In this document: piece by piece, positions 1-17,403 of the stretch
Numbering within the stretch: position 1 is the stretch's first letter
How the letters are laid out: each line of letters opens with the position of its first letter
From: Mnemiopsis leidyi
Lineage: Eukaryota; Ctenophora; Tentaculata; Lobata; Bolinopsidae
Reading direction: 5' to 3'
Length of the DNA stretch: 27,040 nucleotides
Assembly (NCBI GenBank): GCA_000226015.1
Contig: JH153334.1
Location: forward strand, 53,936 to 80,975
The notes under the pieces: generated by a model
The model's input: the letters and a program-made list of their open reading frames with translations, nothing else
What the model was told of the DNA's origin: nothing
Databases searched by the model: none
Position numbers and translations under genes: made by a program

Positions 1-252
1 TCTCATTCTTTTGAGTGCAGTAGTACTCCAAGGCAACTTGACAGGTCTGTTGTCCAGGTACACTGAAGCAGCTGGAACAGTTGCAGCAACAGCCTCTAGT
101 TTACCATGAAGTTCTGCCCACATATCTTGAACATTATCTGTAGAGCTATAATCCCAGTCAATGTCATTAATGCTTATATTCAATAGCTTTTCAGAAGAAA
201 CTTTGCCCCAGATAGGCTTTAAAACTTTCTGTTTAACCCTTGTATCTGTTTG
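1..252 (-). pseudogene. LINE ORF2 fragment (endonuclease-RT linker region)
   Basis: The minus strand is open for 84 codons from 252 to the window edge. It reads like the stretch between the endonuclease and reverse transcriptase of an animal non-LTR retrotransposon: a WGK motif, then DIDWDY, DMWAELHGKLEA, and the hallmark VKLPWSTTALKRMR at the edge. This match is from memory of CR1/L1-like ORF2 proteins, without a search. The endonuclease that should precede it is absent; the GC-rich repeat and an ORF1 remnant lie upstream instead, so the copy is internally deleted. It may continue beyond the window. The stop on the upstream side is TAG at 262-264. Confidence 0.72.
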
Positions 253-401
253 GTTTAATAACTATACTATTTATTTAGAATTTTCGGCCATATTTTTACA
301 AATAGCTTCCAATAAGCCCTCATAATAGGGGCGCCACTTGGGGGCGCCTTTTTACCGCCGAGGGGCGCCATATTGGCTAGAGCTACAACGTTACGCCACT
401 G
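248..401. repeat. GC-rich interspersed repeat, copy 1 (MITE-like)
   Basis: About 150 bp that recurs at 2476-2723. Shared landmarks are the AT-rich left part (actatttat, cggccatattt), a core of repeated ggcgcc blocks around accgccgag, and an identical right end cgttacgccactg. On the minus strand it begins CAGTGGCGTAACG, a kind of terminus common among animal DNA transposons. I see no matching inverted repeat at the left end, so it may be truncated or a solo end. It sits between two LINE fragments and probably inserted into that LINE. The left boundary is approximate. Confidence 0.6.
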
Positions 402-551
402 TCTGAATTGTCCCTTCTCTATGAAGTGGTAGAGTTCTGGCTCCATCCTTAACTTCACTTTCAACTTCTCTACCAGCTTTCTCCTTGCATCACGCTGTTT
501 GACTGTTCTATCGGGACTGATGTACACATATTTATACGACGGAGTTTGTTT
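402..551 (-). pseudogene. LINE ORF1 C-terminal fragment
   Basis: The minus strand, open from after the TAA at 552-554, encodes YKYVYISPDRTVKQRDARR followed by KLVEKLK and HFIEKGQ. The ISPDRT-x-x-x-R-x-x-R-x-x-L pattern is typical of the C-terminal end of ORF1 (gag-like, RNA-binding) proteins of animal non-LTR retrotransposons, recognised by pattern rather than by search. The frame runs on into the GC-rich repeat until about 267, so the last ~46 residues of that open frame are not ORF1. Together with the ORF2 piece at 1-252 this is the relic of one minus-strand LINE. Confidence 0.65.
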
Positions 552-694
552 TTAAAATTTAAGCTACAGACAACCCACTGACGTCTGACAGCTGCTTCTG
601 CACTCTTGATGAAACTTTAACCGGGCGACACGTGTCTGATCTCCTATCTCATCGCTCCTACTCTGGCAGAGTCTTTACACAATAAATTTACTGC

Positions 695-817
695 TTAACG
701 GGCGATGCGCGTCCACGATTCTTTGAATCTTAGTCATTACGCTTCGCGTCATTACGCTTCGCTCGAGGAGCAGGTGTGACGCGCGCGAAGCGATGACGGT
801 AGGTTGTAAGCCTACAA
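695..817 (+). mobile_element. Short 9-bp-TSD element, copy A (123 bp)
   Basis: Begins ttaacgggcgatgcgcgtc and ends gtaggttgtaagcctacaa, a small terminal hairpin (gtagg/cctac). The perfect direct repeat atttactgc lies at 686-694 and 818-826, extendable to aaatttactgc if the final aa is counted. Compared with copy B it carries about 40 extra bases that include a tandem gtcattacgcttcg doublet. A possible decayed relative (ttaaccgggcgacacgtgtc) lies just upstream near 617. Non-coding. Confidence 0.72.
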
Positions 818-826
818 ATTTACTGC

Positions 827-1603
827 CCCCTGAACACAGGTCCATGATTGCCTAAACAGATTCCCGTAAGTTGTCATTCCCTGCTTCATGAAGTTCGATT
901 ATGAAAAGGTTTTTGCAGCATTGATCCTCTCCAATGGTTGTTTGACTAATGACTGTACATATTGAATGGATTGAGTAGTCACCTGTTGTTCACTCTTTCA
1001 CATAACCAGGTGCTTCCGCATGCGCCGGAAAAGTAAGTCAAACTCAAAATTTAGTAAAACTAGAGCAATTCACTCTCAGACTTGCTGACGATGTCAGTCC
1101 AATTCTTTATCTGTGATTTGACCGTAGACTATATTGCACTAACCTCCTCGTCGTTACACTGATTCAATTTCTCCCGGATATTGATTTCTGATTTCTGGAG
1201 AGTGGTACAGTCTGTCCATAACTCCTCAATGAGTGGATCTCACAGTTTCAACCAAGTTCAATAAAAGCTCGATAATTAAAAGGCTTCTTAATCTATGGAG
1301 TTATCAAAAAAGCTATATGCCATAGCTTCCACAATGTCCACCAACTTCTTATATTTAGCAGTAGTGAGAAAAAAGTCGAAACGGGTCAAGATCTTCTTTC
1401 CTGTGTCAAAGAGTGTTCTCGGTTTATAAATGGCTTCCGATATTCAACCAGCCGTGTACACGATGTACACAGTGGTGGTTAAACAAGTTTTCACCTAATC
1501 AGGTGTAATTTACGCCGCGCGCAAATGGCTCTGGTGAGAAAAATAACCTGCTATCACGGTTATCTTGCGATCTTTCGTATTTTTAGCCTGGCATGGCATG
1601 GGC
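827..1603. other. No feature recognised
   Basis: AT-rich sequence without a convincing open frame, repeat or RNA gene on either strand. Confidence 0.5.
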
Positions 1604-1612
1604 AACATAAAA

Positions 1613-1695
1613 TTTTTCGGACGATGCGCGTTTAGTTTAGAATTTTTGCGCCCGCGCCGCGCGAAAGCGCGTGATGGCCGCGACAGTAGGTAATC
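1613..1695 (+). mobile_element. Short 9-bp-TSD element, copy D (~83 bp)
   Basis: Starts ttttcggacgatgcgcgt and shares gcgcgtgatggccgcgacag with copy C. Its 3' hairpin is cut short (gtaggtaatc). The direct repeat aacataaaa is at 1604-1612 and 1696-1704 and extends one base left to caacataaaa. It is the most diverged at its ends. The boundaries could shift by 1-2 bases. Confidence 0.62.
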
Positions 1696-1886
1696 AACAT
1701 AAAACATACAATTACAAATTTTTTCGAAAATTCAAGGTAAATTGAATCTGCACTGCAATTCATTTATCGGGAGCTGTACGACGCGACTTGCTTAGCCAAC
1801 ATAGCCCTGTGGATTGCAATGAGCGCATTTCACATTTACTACACGTTGTTTGGCCTAGCTCAGCTTTAGCCCTGCTGCCTGCTGCC

Positions 1887-1968
1887 TTAACGGGCGATGC
1901 GCGTCCACGATTCTCGAGGAGCAGGTGTGACGCGCGCGAAGCGATGACGGTAGGTTGTAAGCCTACAA
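1887..1968 (+). mobile_element. Short 9-bp-TSD element, copy B (82 bp)
   Basis: The cleanest copy. It begins ttaacgggcgatgcgcgtcc and ends gtaggttgtaagcctacaa. It is flanked by the exact 9-bp duplication cctgctgcc at 1878-1886 and 1969-1977, with no ambiguity in length. Internally gcgcgtc can pair with gacgcgc, and gtagg with cctac, so two adjacent hairpins are possible. Short GC-rich open frames across this region (1760-2114, both strands) are by-products of the repeats, not genes. Confidence 0.78.
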
Positions 1969-2110
1969 CCTGCTGCCGCAAAGCGTGCAGCTTCCGGCGC
2001 GCGCGAAGCGCATGGCGTCGTGAGACACCCGATTCTATTTTGATTGCGAGACCGTCCTACTTTCGCTTCAAGCTTATAACACAGGGATATACGCGTGTTT
2101 AGCAACTGCG

Positions 2111-2201
2111 TCAACGGGCGATGCGCGTCTAGAATTTCTTCGCCAGGCCAGAAATGCGTGACAGCGCGTGATGGCCGCGACAGTAGGTTATCAACCTACA
2201 A
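2111..2201 (+). mobile_element. Short 9-bp-TSD element, copy C (91 bp)
   Basis: Begins tcaacgggcgatgcgcgtct and ends gtaggttatcaacctacaa, whose stem is longer (gtaggtt/aacctac) than in copies A and B. The direct repeat gcaactgcg is at 2102-2110 and 2202-2210, or agcaactgcg with one shared base. The middle differs from copy B and contains its own possible stem (atttct/agaaat). The altered but still pairing 3' hairpin suggests compensatory change. Confidence 0.75.
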
Positions 2202-2475
2202 GCAACTGCGCGGCTCTCCTTATACGTTTCCCTCCAAAGCAACAAAGACTGAGGTCATGAGGCAAAAGTATAATACACGAATTGGGCTCGGCCGGGGTTG
2301 TTAACCTCGTATCGTATATTGTATCTCCATGTGCGCTGCTGTCACCTAATTTATGGTCAGCCGCATAACGCCATAACGATGCCCCGGCGGCCCCGTCATT
2401 AGGGGGCGCAAATTCGTCATAAAAATATGAGACAATTTTGCAAGAATAATTGCGCGACTAGCAAAATCGCGTGTT

Positions 2476-2723
2476 TTGTTTATTAACTTCACTATTTATC
2501 TAGATTTTTGGCCCATATTTTCACAAATTGGTTGACGAGATGATATCCGTCTAACGTTCTAACGTTCGCGAGGAGAGCAGACAACTGCGAGCCGCGCGCG
2601 GGTCGGGTAACACCTCGACAACAAATTGGTCCCCATTAGCCCTTATACTAGGGGCGCCACTTGGGGCGCCATTTTACCGCCGAGGAGCGCCTTATTGGCT
2701 GAACCTGCAACGTTACGCCACTG
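2476..2723. repeat. GC-rich interspersed repeat, copy 2, interrupted
   Basis: Second copy of the repeat at 248-401, in the same orientation. The AT-rich left part (cactatttatctag, ggcccatattttcac), the ggcgcc blocks with accgccgagg, and the right end cgttacgccactg all match. It is split at 2533-2621 by the short element E with duplicated caaattggt. Its right end abuts the interspersed repeat that starts at 2724. The 265 bases before it (2211-2475) hold nothing recognisable. Confidence 0.65.
2533..2621 (+). mobile_element. Short 9-bp-TSD element, copy E (89 bp, divergent)
   Basis: An insertion inside the GC-rich repeat copy 2. It is defined independently because copy 1 lacks it, and the direct repeat caaattggt flanks it at 2524-2532 and 2622-2630. 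Its architecture resembles copies A-C: a ygacga-like start, cgaggag then a cgcgcgcg core, a terminal hairpin (gtcg/cgac) and a final acaa. Sequence identity to the others is low, so membership of the family is an inference from architecture and duplication size. Confidence 0.58.
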
Positions 2724-3465
2724 GTACTGATTCAACTTAGGTCTGTCAAATGCAAGATGCATTTTTGAACTCTTCTTCGGCACAGATCAGAGCAAGTTTT
2801 TGAACGCTACTTATGATATTGAAGTTCTTGCTGTATCATAATGTAATTTTATAAGATACTACATATATAAATGTTACATGGCGAGATCTCTATCCAAAAG
2901 GATTAGTCTGCGTCTGCTGTGTCAATTGTCGGTATCATACAGCTACGGCGAGTAGAGTTTCTCCATCCCTGGTTGTTAATAAAAGAACAGACAGGGTTTT
3001 TTGGCTTACTGAGGGAATTTCTATAATGCAGATAGTAGTCAATCAAACTTTATAATTCCATTTCACTGCTTATTTTGTACCGGTTTTCTAGTTGAGAATT
3101 TACAGGGTTTGGTGCCTATTGGGGGAACTTATATAATGTCGGCTTTCTAGCTTTGTCGACCCTTTGTTATGCCAATATTGTCCCTATTTCCTGTATTGGA
3201 ATATTCAGGGTTTTTGAATTACTGGGCCTTTTGTTTCATGTTTATTTGCTTCCTTATTCAATTGAAGTTCTTGATACGTCAGAATGAATGCATCTAGGCT
3301 GGCAAGTTCCTAGATCACGACTGTCAGGTCTAAAACCAGTTCTGTGATAAGGGTCACACAATTAAGGATATTAAGGATAATGAGTATTTACATCCTAATT
3401 TTTGAGCACTTTTGGAATACCGTTAGCCTAGAATGTGATCCATAACTGATGTTACACATTTTTGT
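2724..3465 (-). repeat. Interspersed repeat R1, minus-oriented copy with nested insertion
   Basis: The reverse complement matches 19125-19397 in two blocks. The block at 3261 to ~3465 shares ctgtgataagggtcacac-type sequence, agacctg.cagtc, gatctagga and aggctaac. The block at 2724 to ~2830 shares gctctgatctgtgccgaa, gcatcttg and cagacct. The matching ends at gtactgattcaac/gttgaaccagtac. The blocks are adjacent in the 19-kb copy and separated here by 430 bp. The class of the repeat is unknown; I see no coding sequence in it. Confidence 0.65.
2831..3260. mobile_element. 430-bp insertion inside repeat R1, 13-bp direct repeats
   Basis: The perfect 13-bp direct repeat attgaagttcttg occurs at 2818-2830 and 3261-3273. 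The related repeat at 19 kb has a single, altered version of that site and no intervening DNA. This is what an insertion with target duplication looks like. The inserted DNA is AT-rich, has no open frame of note, and contains three loose echoes of a cagggttt...ttactg motif (near 2990, 3105 and 3210). A 13-bp duplication suits a LINE- or SINE-type retroposon more than most DNA transposons, but no poly(A) tail is evident. Confidence 0.6.
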
Positions 3466-4714
3466 CTGTGGGCACCCACTTTGCCTTCCTGAATTAAGAA
3501 GAAGGCTCCGTCAGCCTATTGGCTAACGTTTCTAGGGTTTCCTTTGGATTGCAGGAGTGCACCGAAAGCTGAGCTGGCTGGGGGTTCGCTAGGCTGGTTC
3601 CCTTCAAAGGACATATAAAAATGTTAAGGCCCGGTGGATCATAGTGATCCATCATCGGAGGACTCCCAGAACCCGTTAGGAGTGGAGCGTCGAAACGCCC
3701 TTCCGGAATGGTGAGGTGGTTTCCGTTTTTTGCTAACAGTCCTGCTAGGTGACCCTCGTGGCTGAATCGTGCATATCAATCTTGAGGGACCGAGTGTTGG
3801 ATTCCTCAGTATGGGTCATGGTTTTAACTGTTAGTTTTTAGTTGGTTGTGTGCGGTGTGTTGATGTTGCCCCCTGTCAAGTGATTATTTGCGCCCCCGGC
3901 TAGAAGACGACACGCAGCGGGGGGGGGGGGGGGTTAGTGATTCATACACTCATAATATGAGCGGCCAGAAGACGACTAGCGGTTGTTAAAGGTGGTGCCG
4001 TGAGTGGGTGCATATGAATTGTGAGTGACCAATATTGATGTGTCAACTGTTCGTTACCCAGGGCTGTGTCAGGCCCCAGGGACTGCAGGTTGAACCTCGA
4101 GCAGGTTAAATGGGGGGATCTAATGGGATGACCCTCAAAGTTGACTGACAGAGAGTTGACTGGGGACTCTCTCTTGATGTCTAATACCAACCTTGATGTT
4201 GTACATGTTTTCGATGGAATGCTGTGTGAGGAAGCTTATCTTGCAAACGTCATTTAAGAGAAGTAATGAGGGTAAAGAGAGCCCATAATAAATCCAATAA
4301 AGTAGAAAAAATAAAAATATCCTCCAATTTAGGACAAATAAATGATCTGAAAACTTAATTTGGCCAGCATTCTGGTCTTGCCGGAAGTACACCAAGTTGA
4401 AGAAAACTAAATCTCAAACTTGTGTTGCTGAGGATATGTAAAGACCTTAGCACGCAAGTGCACACATAGAATCTTTGTCACATATTGCGGGAGGAAGTGA
4501 GGGTAACTTCAAAGTCAAAGACTAGTCAAGGCTCAAAATTTTGGTAATCTATCTTTCTAACACCATCTCCTTAATTTTGTAGCTACATTGAGGGCAATCT
4601 AAAGCCAAGTTTAATGAACATCAGAAAAAACACCCCAAATTTATGCTCTTTTTTGGCTCTAACTCCTGACTGTAAGGTCCAAATCTTACATAGGGTACAT
4701 ATAAACCCAAAATG
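3466..4714. other. Unassigned intergenic sequence with a poly-G run
   Basis: No gene is recognised. A run of 15 G lies at 3919-3933. The phrase ggc(t/c)agaagacgac occurs at 3898 and 3963 on either side of it. ggatcatagtgatcc (about 3637-3651) could form a short hairpin. The short open frames at 3942-4395 on the minus strand carry no recognisable domain. Confidence 0.45.
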
Positions 4715-4867
4715 TTAGAACTCCCAAGGATCAGGGGAAGAAGCACTCTTCCCAAGGTCCTTGCCCAACGTAGAATCATCCAGGAATGCAAGATAGGTAA
4801 GAAAAGTGCAGTAATTGTATTTGTTGATGTTTCCAAGGTCTTCGAGAGTATCAACAGGAAAAACATC
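4715..4867 (+). pseudogene. LINE reverse transcriptase fragment
   Basis: The plus-strand frame contains RIRGRSTLPKVLAQRRIIQE then SAVIVFVDVSKVFESINRKN. This is the reverse-transcriptase segment of non-LTR retrotransposons leading into motif A (family form: FVDxxKAFDS). The first catalytic Asp is present, but the canonical AFD is changed to VFE. Only about 50 residues survive, with the YADD box absent and no similarity on either side. It is a dead remnant about 215 bp upstream of the DLD start codon. Confidence 0.7.
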
Positions 4868-5081
4868 CCGGCCCCAGGGTTTCATTGTTTTGTGGATTCT
4901 AAAAAATCTTACCACAGCAGACTATAAATCTTATCTGTCTTTATTGATTTAACTATGTATGTGCAATTTAGACCATGACAGCTATTGCAGTAAACATATA
5001 AAAATATTGTACCATTGTGACTTAGATCATAGTCCTGTTGAAGGAGAGCAGGACACTGACCATCTAATTAATTTAGCCAGA
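4868..5081 (+). promoter_or_regulatory. Presumed DLD upstream region / 5' UTR
   Basis: This is the only space between the LINE fragment and the DLD start codon, so the core promoter or 5' UTR probably lies here unless an upstream non-coding exon exists. No convincing TATA box is seen. The DLD frame stays open upstream to an ATG at 4959. That extension is acidic and unlike a mitochondrial presequence, so it is more likely UTR than protein. Confidence 0.3.
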
Positions 5082-13890
<8,809 letters not shown>

Positions 13891-16800
13891 TGACCTCGAA
13901 TTACCATCCTTTTTTTCCTTCAATAGAATTTTGTAAAATTGATCATGCTTTATTATACCCGTGACCCGATTTTGGTTGGACTAAAAGTTTGTGACGTCAA
14001 TTTTGGTGTGAGGTTATAAGCTGTTTCATCGCTCCGCTTTTAATTACGTCTACCACCCAGCTTATATTAAAATTCATAATCACATCTCATTCTCTTGCTC
14101 TGAATTCTCTTGCTCTGCATTCTCGTTTCTCGTCGAATAGTATCATGTAAAATGTAAATGTGTTGAACTGAATGGAATTCCATTGCGGCCAATTTAACTT
14201 TGATTTGATCAGCACGCGGCATTGAAGACATGTAAAAAACTACAAATTGTTTGTTTTCATCGTTCGTTAACCATTTGTATTAACAGTTTGATCTGTTTTG
14301 ACATTTCTTATCGTTGGAGATCTTGAATTAAGAACATTCGTTCTGGAGTTTCTTGATTTCAGGTTTCTTCAAGGATTGTGCCAACTGAGAGCATCTAATC
14401 GACTGTTAGCTGTGCAAGTAACATGGTCCCTTATTGGCTGGCGACTTAGTTTCGATCTGTGATTGGTGGTTTGGTGTAATTACCTAGTTTCTTTGTGGAC
14501 GACTCAGAGCAGCACTTGTGATAAGATTAGAAGCACATGTATGATACCATTAAATGTGGGCTTAGTCCCTGTGTCCTTCAGATTGTGCTGTACCTCTCTT
14601 CGTTGTTGTTTTCTTCGAGGAAATTCTGATCTAAGATTTTGCTCATCATCTTTTAGCTTCTTCTCGAAATTAATTGAGATCTACACAGCTGAAAGGTTAG
14701 ACAGAACAATGACACCAATTACGAGCTCGTAATTATTTATACTTGCATCTAATATGGTGTACGAATATTTCACCAAATTGTTCTCATGCGTTACGCTGAT
14801 CTATAAATTTCTATCTGTAATGGCACAGAATTTTTTAAAGATTTGTTGTCTTATCATTAATATCACAGGCTCAAAAAGCAATAAATTTGCTTTCGAATGC
14901 CAGTTTTTGTTATTTGACGTTGATGGCGACATCATCACTTTACTGTAAGATACGGTGATATTACCTTTTCTTCATATAAAACCTGTCAGAGTGATTGGTA
15001 TCTGAAATGGCCGAGATCGTGAATATAAGTCACGCATACTTCTCTAACCGTTTTCTAGAATGTTCCTTAAGAATAAAAAATTAGGATGAGTTGTACGCTT
15101 GTTATTTTACCAGACATCCGCCTTTTAATTACTCCTTTCATAGATAATCAATTAACCGAATTTTTCTGATGTTATCATATTATATCAGTCCGCAGTCCTT
15201 GTCACGCGTGTTTTGTCCTCATTGTTTTGAACATGTACATTGTACATTATTGCAATCCATCTTGTTTCATATCATAACCCAAGGCAGCATCACCAATTGA
15301 TAACACGTTAATGTGGGTCGTCCCCGTGAAATCTGCCGCCAATTACCATGTCAATTAATTATGAACCGTGCAATTATCTTGTCACAGGATACCACAGCGA
15401 CTTGGCCGACATCACGTTGTACACTGTTGTCTGCTACTACTCCTGGCTCCACGACGAGCTACTTCATTAACCTGTTAGCCTCCTCTGTGTTACGCGGAAG
15501 TCGTTAACTCCCGCTCTTTGACGTAGCGCTCTACTTGAGTCGTATGTGACATACTTACGTCGACATTAGGTTGTACTCAGTTTCAGACGGTTAAGTTTGC
15601 CTGTTCGGACGGTTCTTCCTCGAGTCTAATTCTCTGTTTGTCTCTCGGTTTAAATCTTTTCTGAAGTTTCAGCTCATGTTTCAGGGACGAAGGGAGAGAA
15701 TTTGGTTACCGCTGCTAATTATATTTCCTTTCTGCTTTAAACTCCCTCCTAAATTTCACGATCTGCGTCTTTAGTCTACTTTCTTGTTCACGGAAAAGTT
15801 TGCGATCCTGCAATAACTTGATTTTAGTTACTTTTCGAAGACAGTGTACCAGCATTAAAGTCTAGTAGTCTACCTTCACAAGCCTACATTACTCCCATTT
15901 CTATTCTGCTTTATCTGAAATAATTCGAACTAAAGATCTTGTCTTTAGCCAAATCGCACTGTTCCTGTCTGGCTCCTCTATCCTTCTAGATTTATCCATT
16001 TGCCTACACACGATTTCGTACAGTATGAGATGTGGCTTCGTATGTCCGGTCATGTATGTACGGTCATGTATGTACGGTCATGTATGTACGGTCATGTATG
16101 TACGGTCATGTATGTACGGTCATGTATGTACAGTCATGTATGTACGGTCATGTATGTACGGTCATGTATGTACGGTCATGTATGTACGGTCATGTATGTA
16201 CGGTCATGTATGCCAAAAAAGCGATCGGGCCGATCCTGCTTTCTTCAATATTGTCTCAGCTTAACGGTCAGCCATTTTGTGGTATTCGCCAGATTCTCGT
16301 CTCCTTTTTTAGCTGCCGGCCACGGTCGTACAAATCGTATCGACGTGTGTTTGTAATAGTTAACGTGATTTGGTTATTCTTCGTCTTCATATCAGAGAAC
16401 TCATGATAACTTTCTGCTTTATCGGCAGCTGGCGAAAAACGTGATAATATCCATCTGAGCTTTGCATTTGCGACGTTGTCCATTTTTGAGGCACTTAAAT
16501 CTCTAAGTCTTTGATTAACACTCAATAATTATTGCAAAGAAAAGAACGACTCGCTTAACTTAAACTTTGAGATCAGGGCCATCAACCATCTCGTGATGAG
16601 CTAATGAATTTTAATGCCAATCTATAATTATTCTCCGCTATGTTCGACGAGTTACCTAGTTTGTCTGTTGGCGCTAAGTATTTATAGCCGCATCAAGTCG
16701 ACCCTTGAATACCATTTCTTCTCCGACTTAGTGGAAGGTCAGTTGAACCTAAACTTGTCGTGAATAATAGGGTTTTACCTAGATATTTTTAGTTTTTAGA

Positions 16801-17357
16801 ACAGAAACCGTTTACCCTTCGCTCGGTCGAAGTTAGCGTTTTGTATTTATAAATTTTGAGTTCTGTTATCGGGAAACAAATATGATAAGGTATGAGCTTA
16901 ATATATAAAATGTTAATTGTAATTTTTGATAAGTTATTAAATTCATGCCTGATGCTGGTTCTCATTATTTCTTGAGAGAGAGAGAGAGACGCTCCAATAT
17001 ACTTTGTGGAACATGTACAGATTGTTCGTGTCGAACTGGATGATTTGCAAAACAAATCATGCATAAGTTTTCACTTAAAAATCGATCTAGGAGGGCGGCT
17101 CAACTAAATTATTCATTCCAGCTCACTCTCTTGCTCAAATGTAGATTCTTTTAAATTCCTCACTCTTTTCTGTCAGTAATCCACTTTCTGTTCTATTTTT
17201 CTGATTCTATTTAATACTAACTTGATTTTAGTCAAGGTGTTTTAAAAACAAACTTAACTTAAAACTTATCTGAATGAGTTGACCTACTTACCTTTAAAGC
17301 AGAGCCATGTAGCGGGACAATGTGCTACTCGCACTTTTACTTAGATGTGTGCCGTGT
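13891..17357. other. Intergenic region DLD-SNRK
   Basis: 3.5 kb holding the DLD 3' UTR and presumably the SNRK promoter or 5' UTR exons, which I cannot place. No AATAAA occurs close to the DLD stop; the nearest seen is at 14880-14885. Contents: an attctcttgctctg doublet near 14090, the 14-bp array at 16047-16213, and (GA)8 at 16974-16989. The short open frames between 14463 and 15507 resemble nothing I recognise. Confidence 0.6.
16047..16213. repeat. 14-bp tandem repeat, 12 copies
   Basis: The unit cggtcatgtatgta repeats almost perfectly (one copy has cagtcatg). Because 14 is not a multiple of 3 and the unit lacks stops, all three forward frames stay open and give overlapping Cys/Met/Val-rich open frames, which are artefacts. 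It shares the core catgtatgta with the 49-bp minisatellite. Confidence 0.96.
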
Positions 17358-17403
17358 ATGGAGAGCAACATAGCAGGTCTATATGACTTGGACAAAGTTT
17401 TAG
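17358..17403 (+). CDS. SNRK: SNRK exon 1
   Basis: Encodes [15 protein letters not shown], matching human [13 protein letters not shown]. The first in-frame ATG follows an upstream in-frame TAG at 17310. It ends one base into a Gly codon before gtacgt. Confidence 0.85.

Noticed and set aside
1760..2304. Cluster of overlapping short open frames on both strands
   Set aside because: They coincide with the GC-rich short elements B and C and have no protein features.
3541..3620. tRNA-like B-box (gggttcgct) here and near 18580
   Set aside because: Neither site has the flanking A-box or an acceptor and T-arm fold; the similarity is limited to a few bases.
4959..5081. Upstream in-frame ATG extending DLD by 41 residues
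   Set aside because: The extension is acidic and would bury the typical Arg/Ser-rich presequence that starts at 5082.
16000..16406. Three overlapping forward open frames rich in Cys, Met, Val and Tyr
   Set aside because: Produced by the 14-bp tandem repeat, which lacks stops in all three frames; the peptide is the same repeat read in shifted registers.
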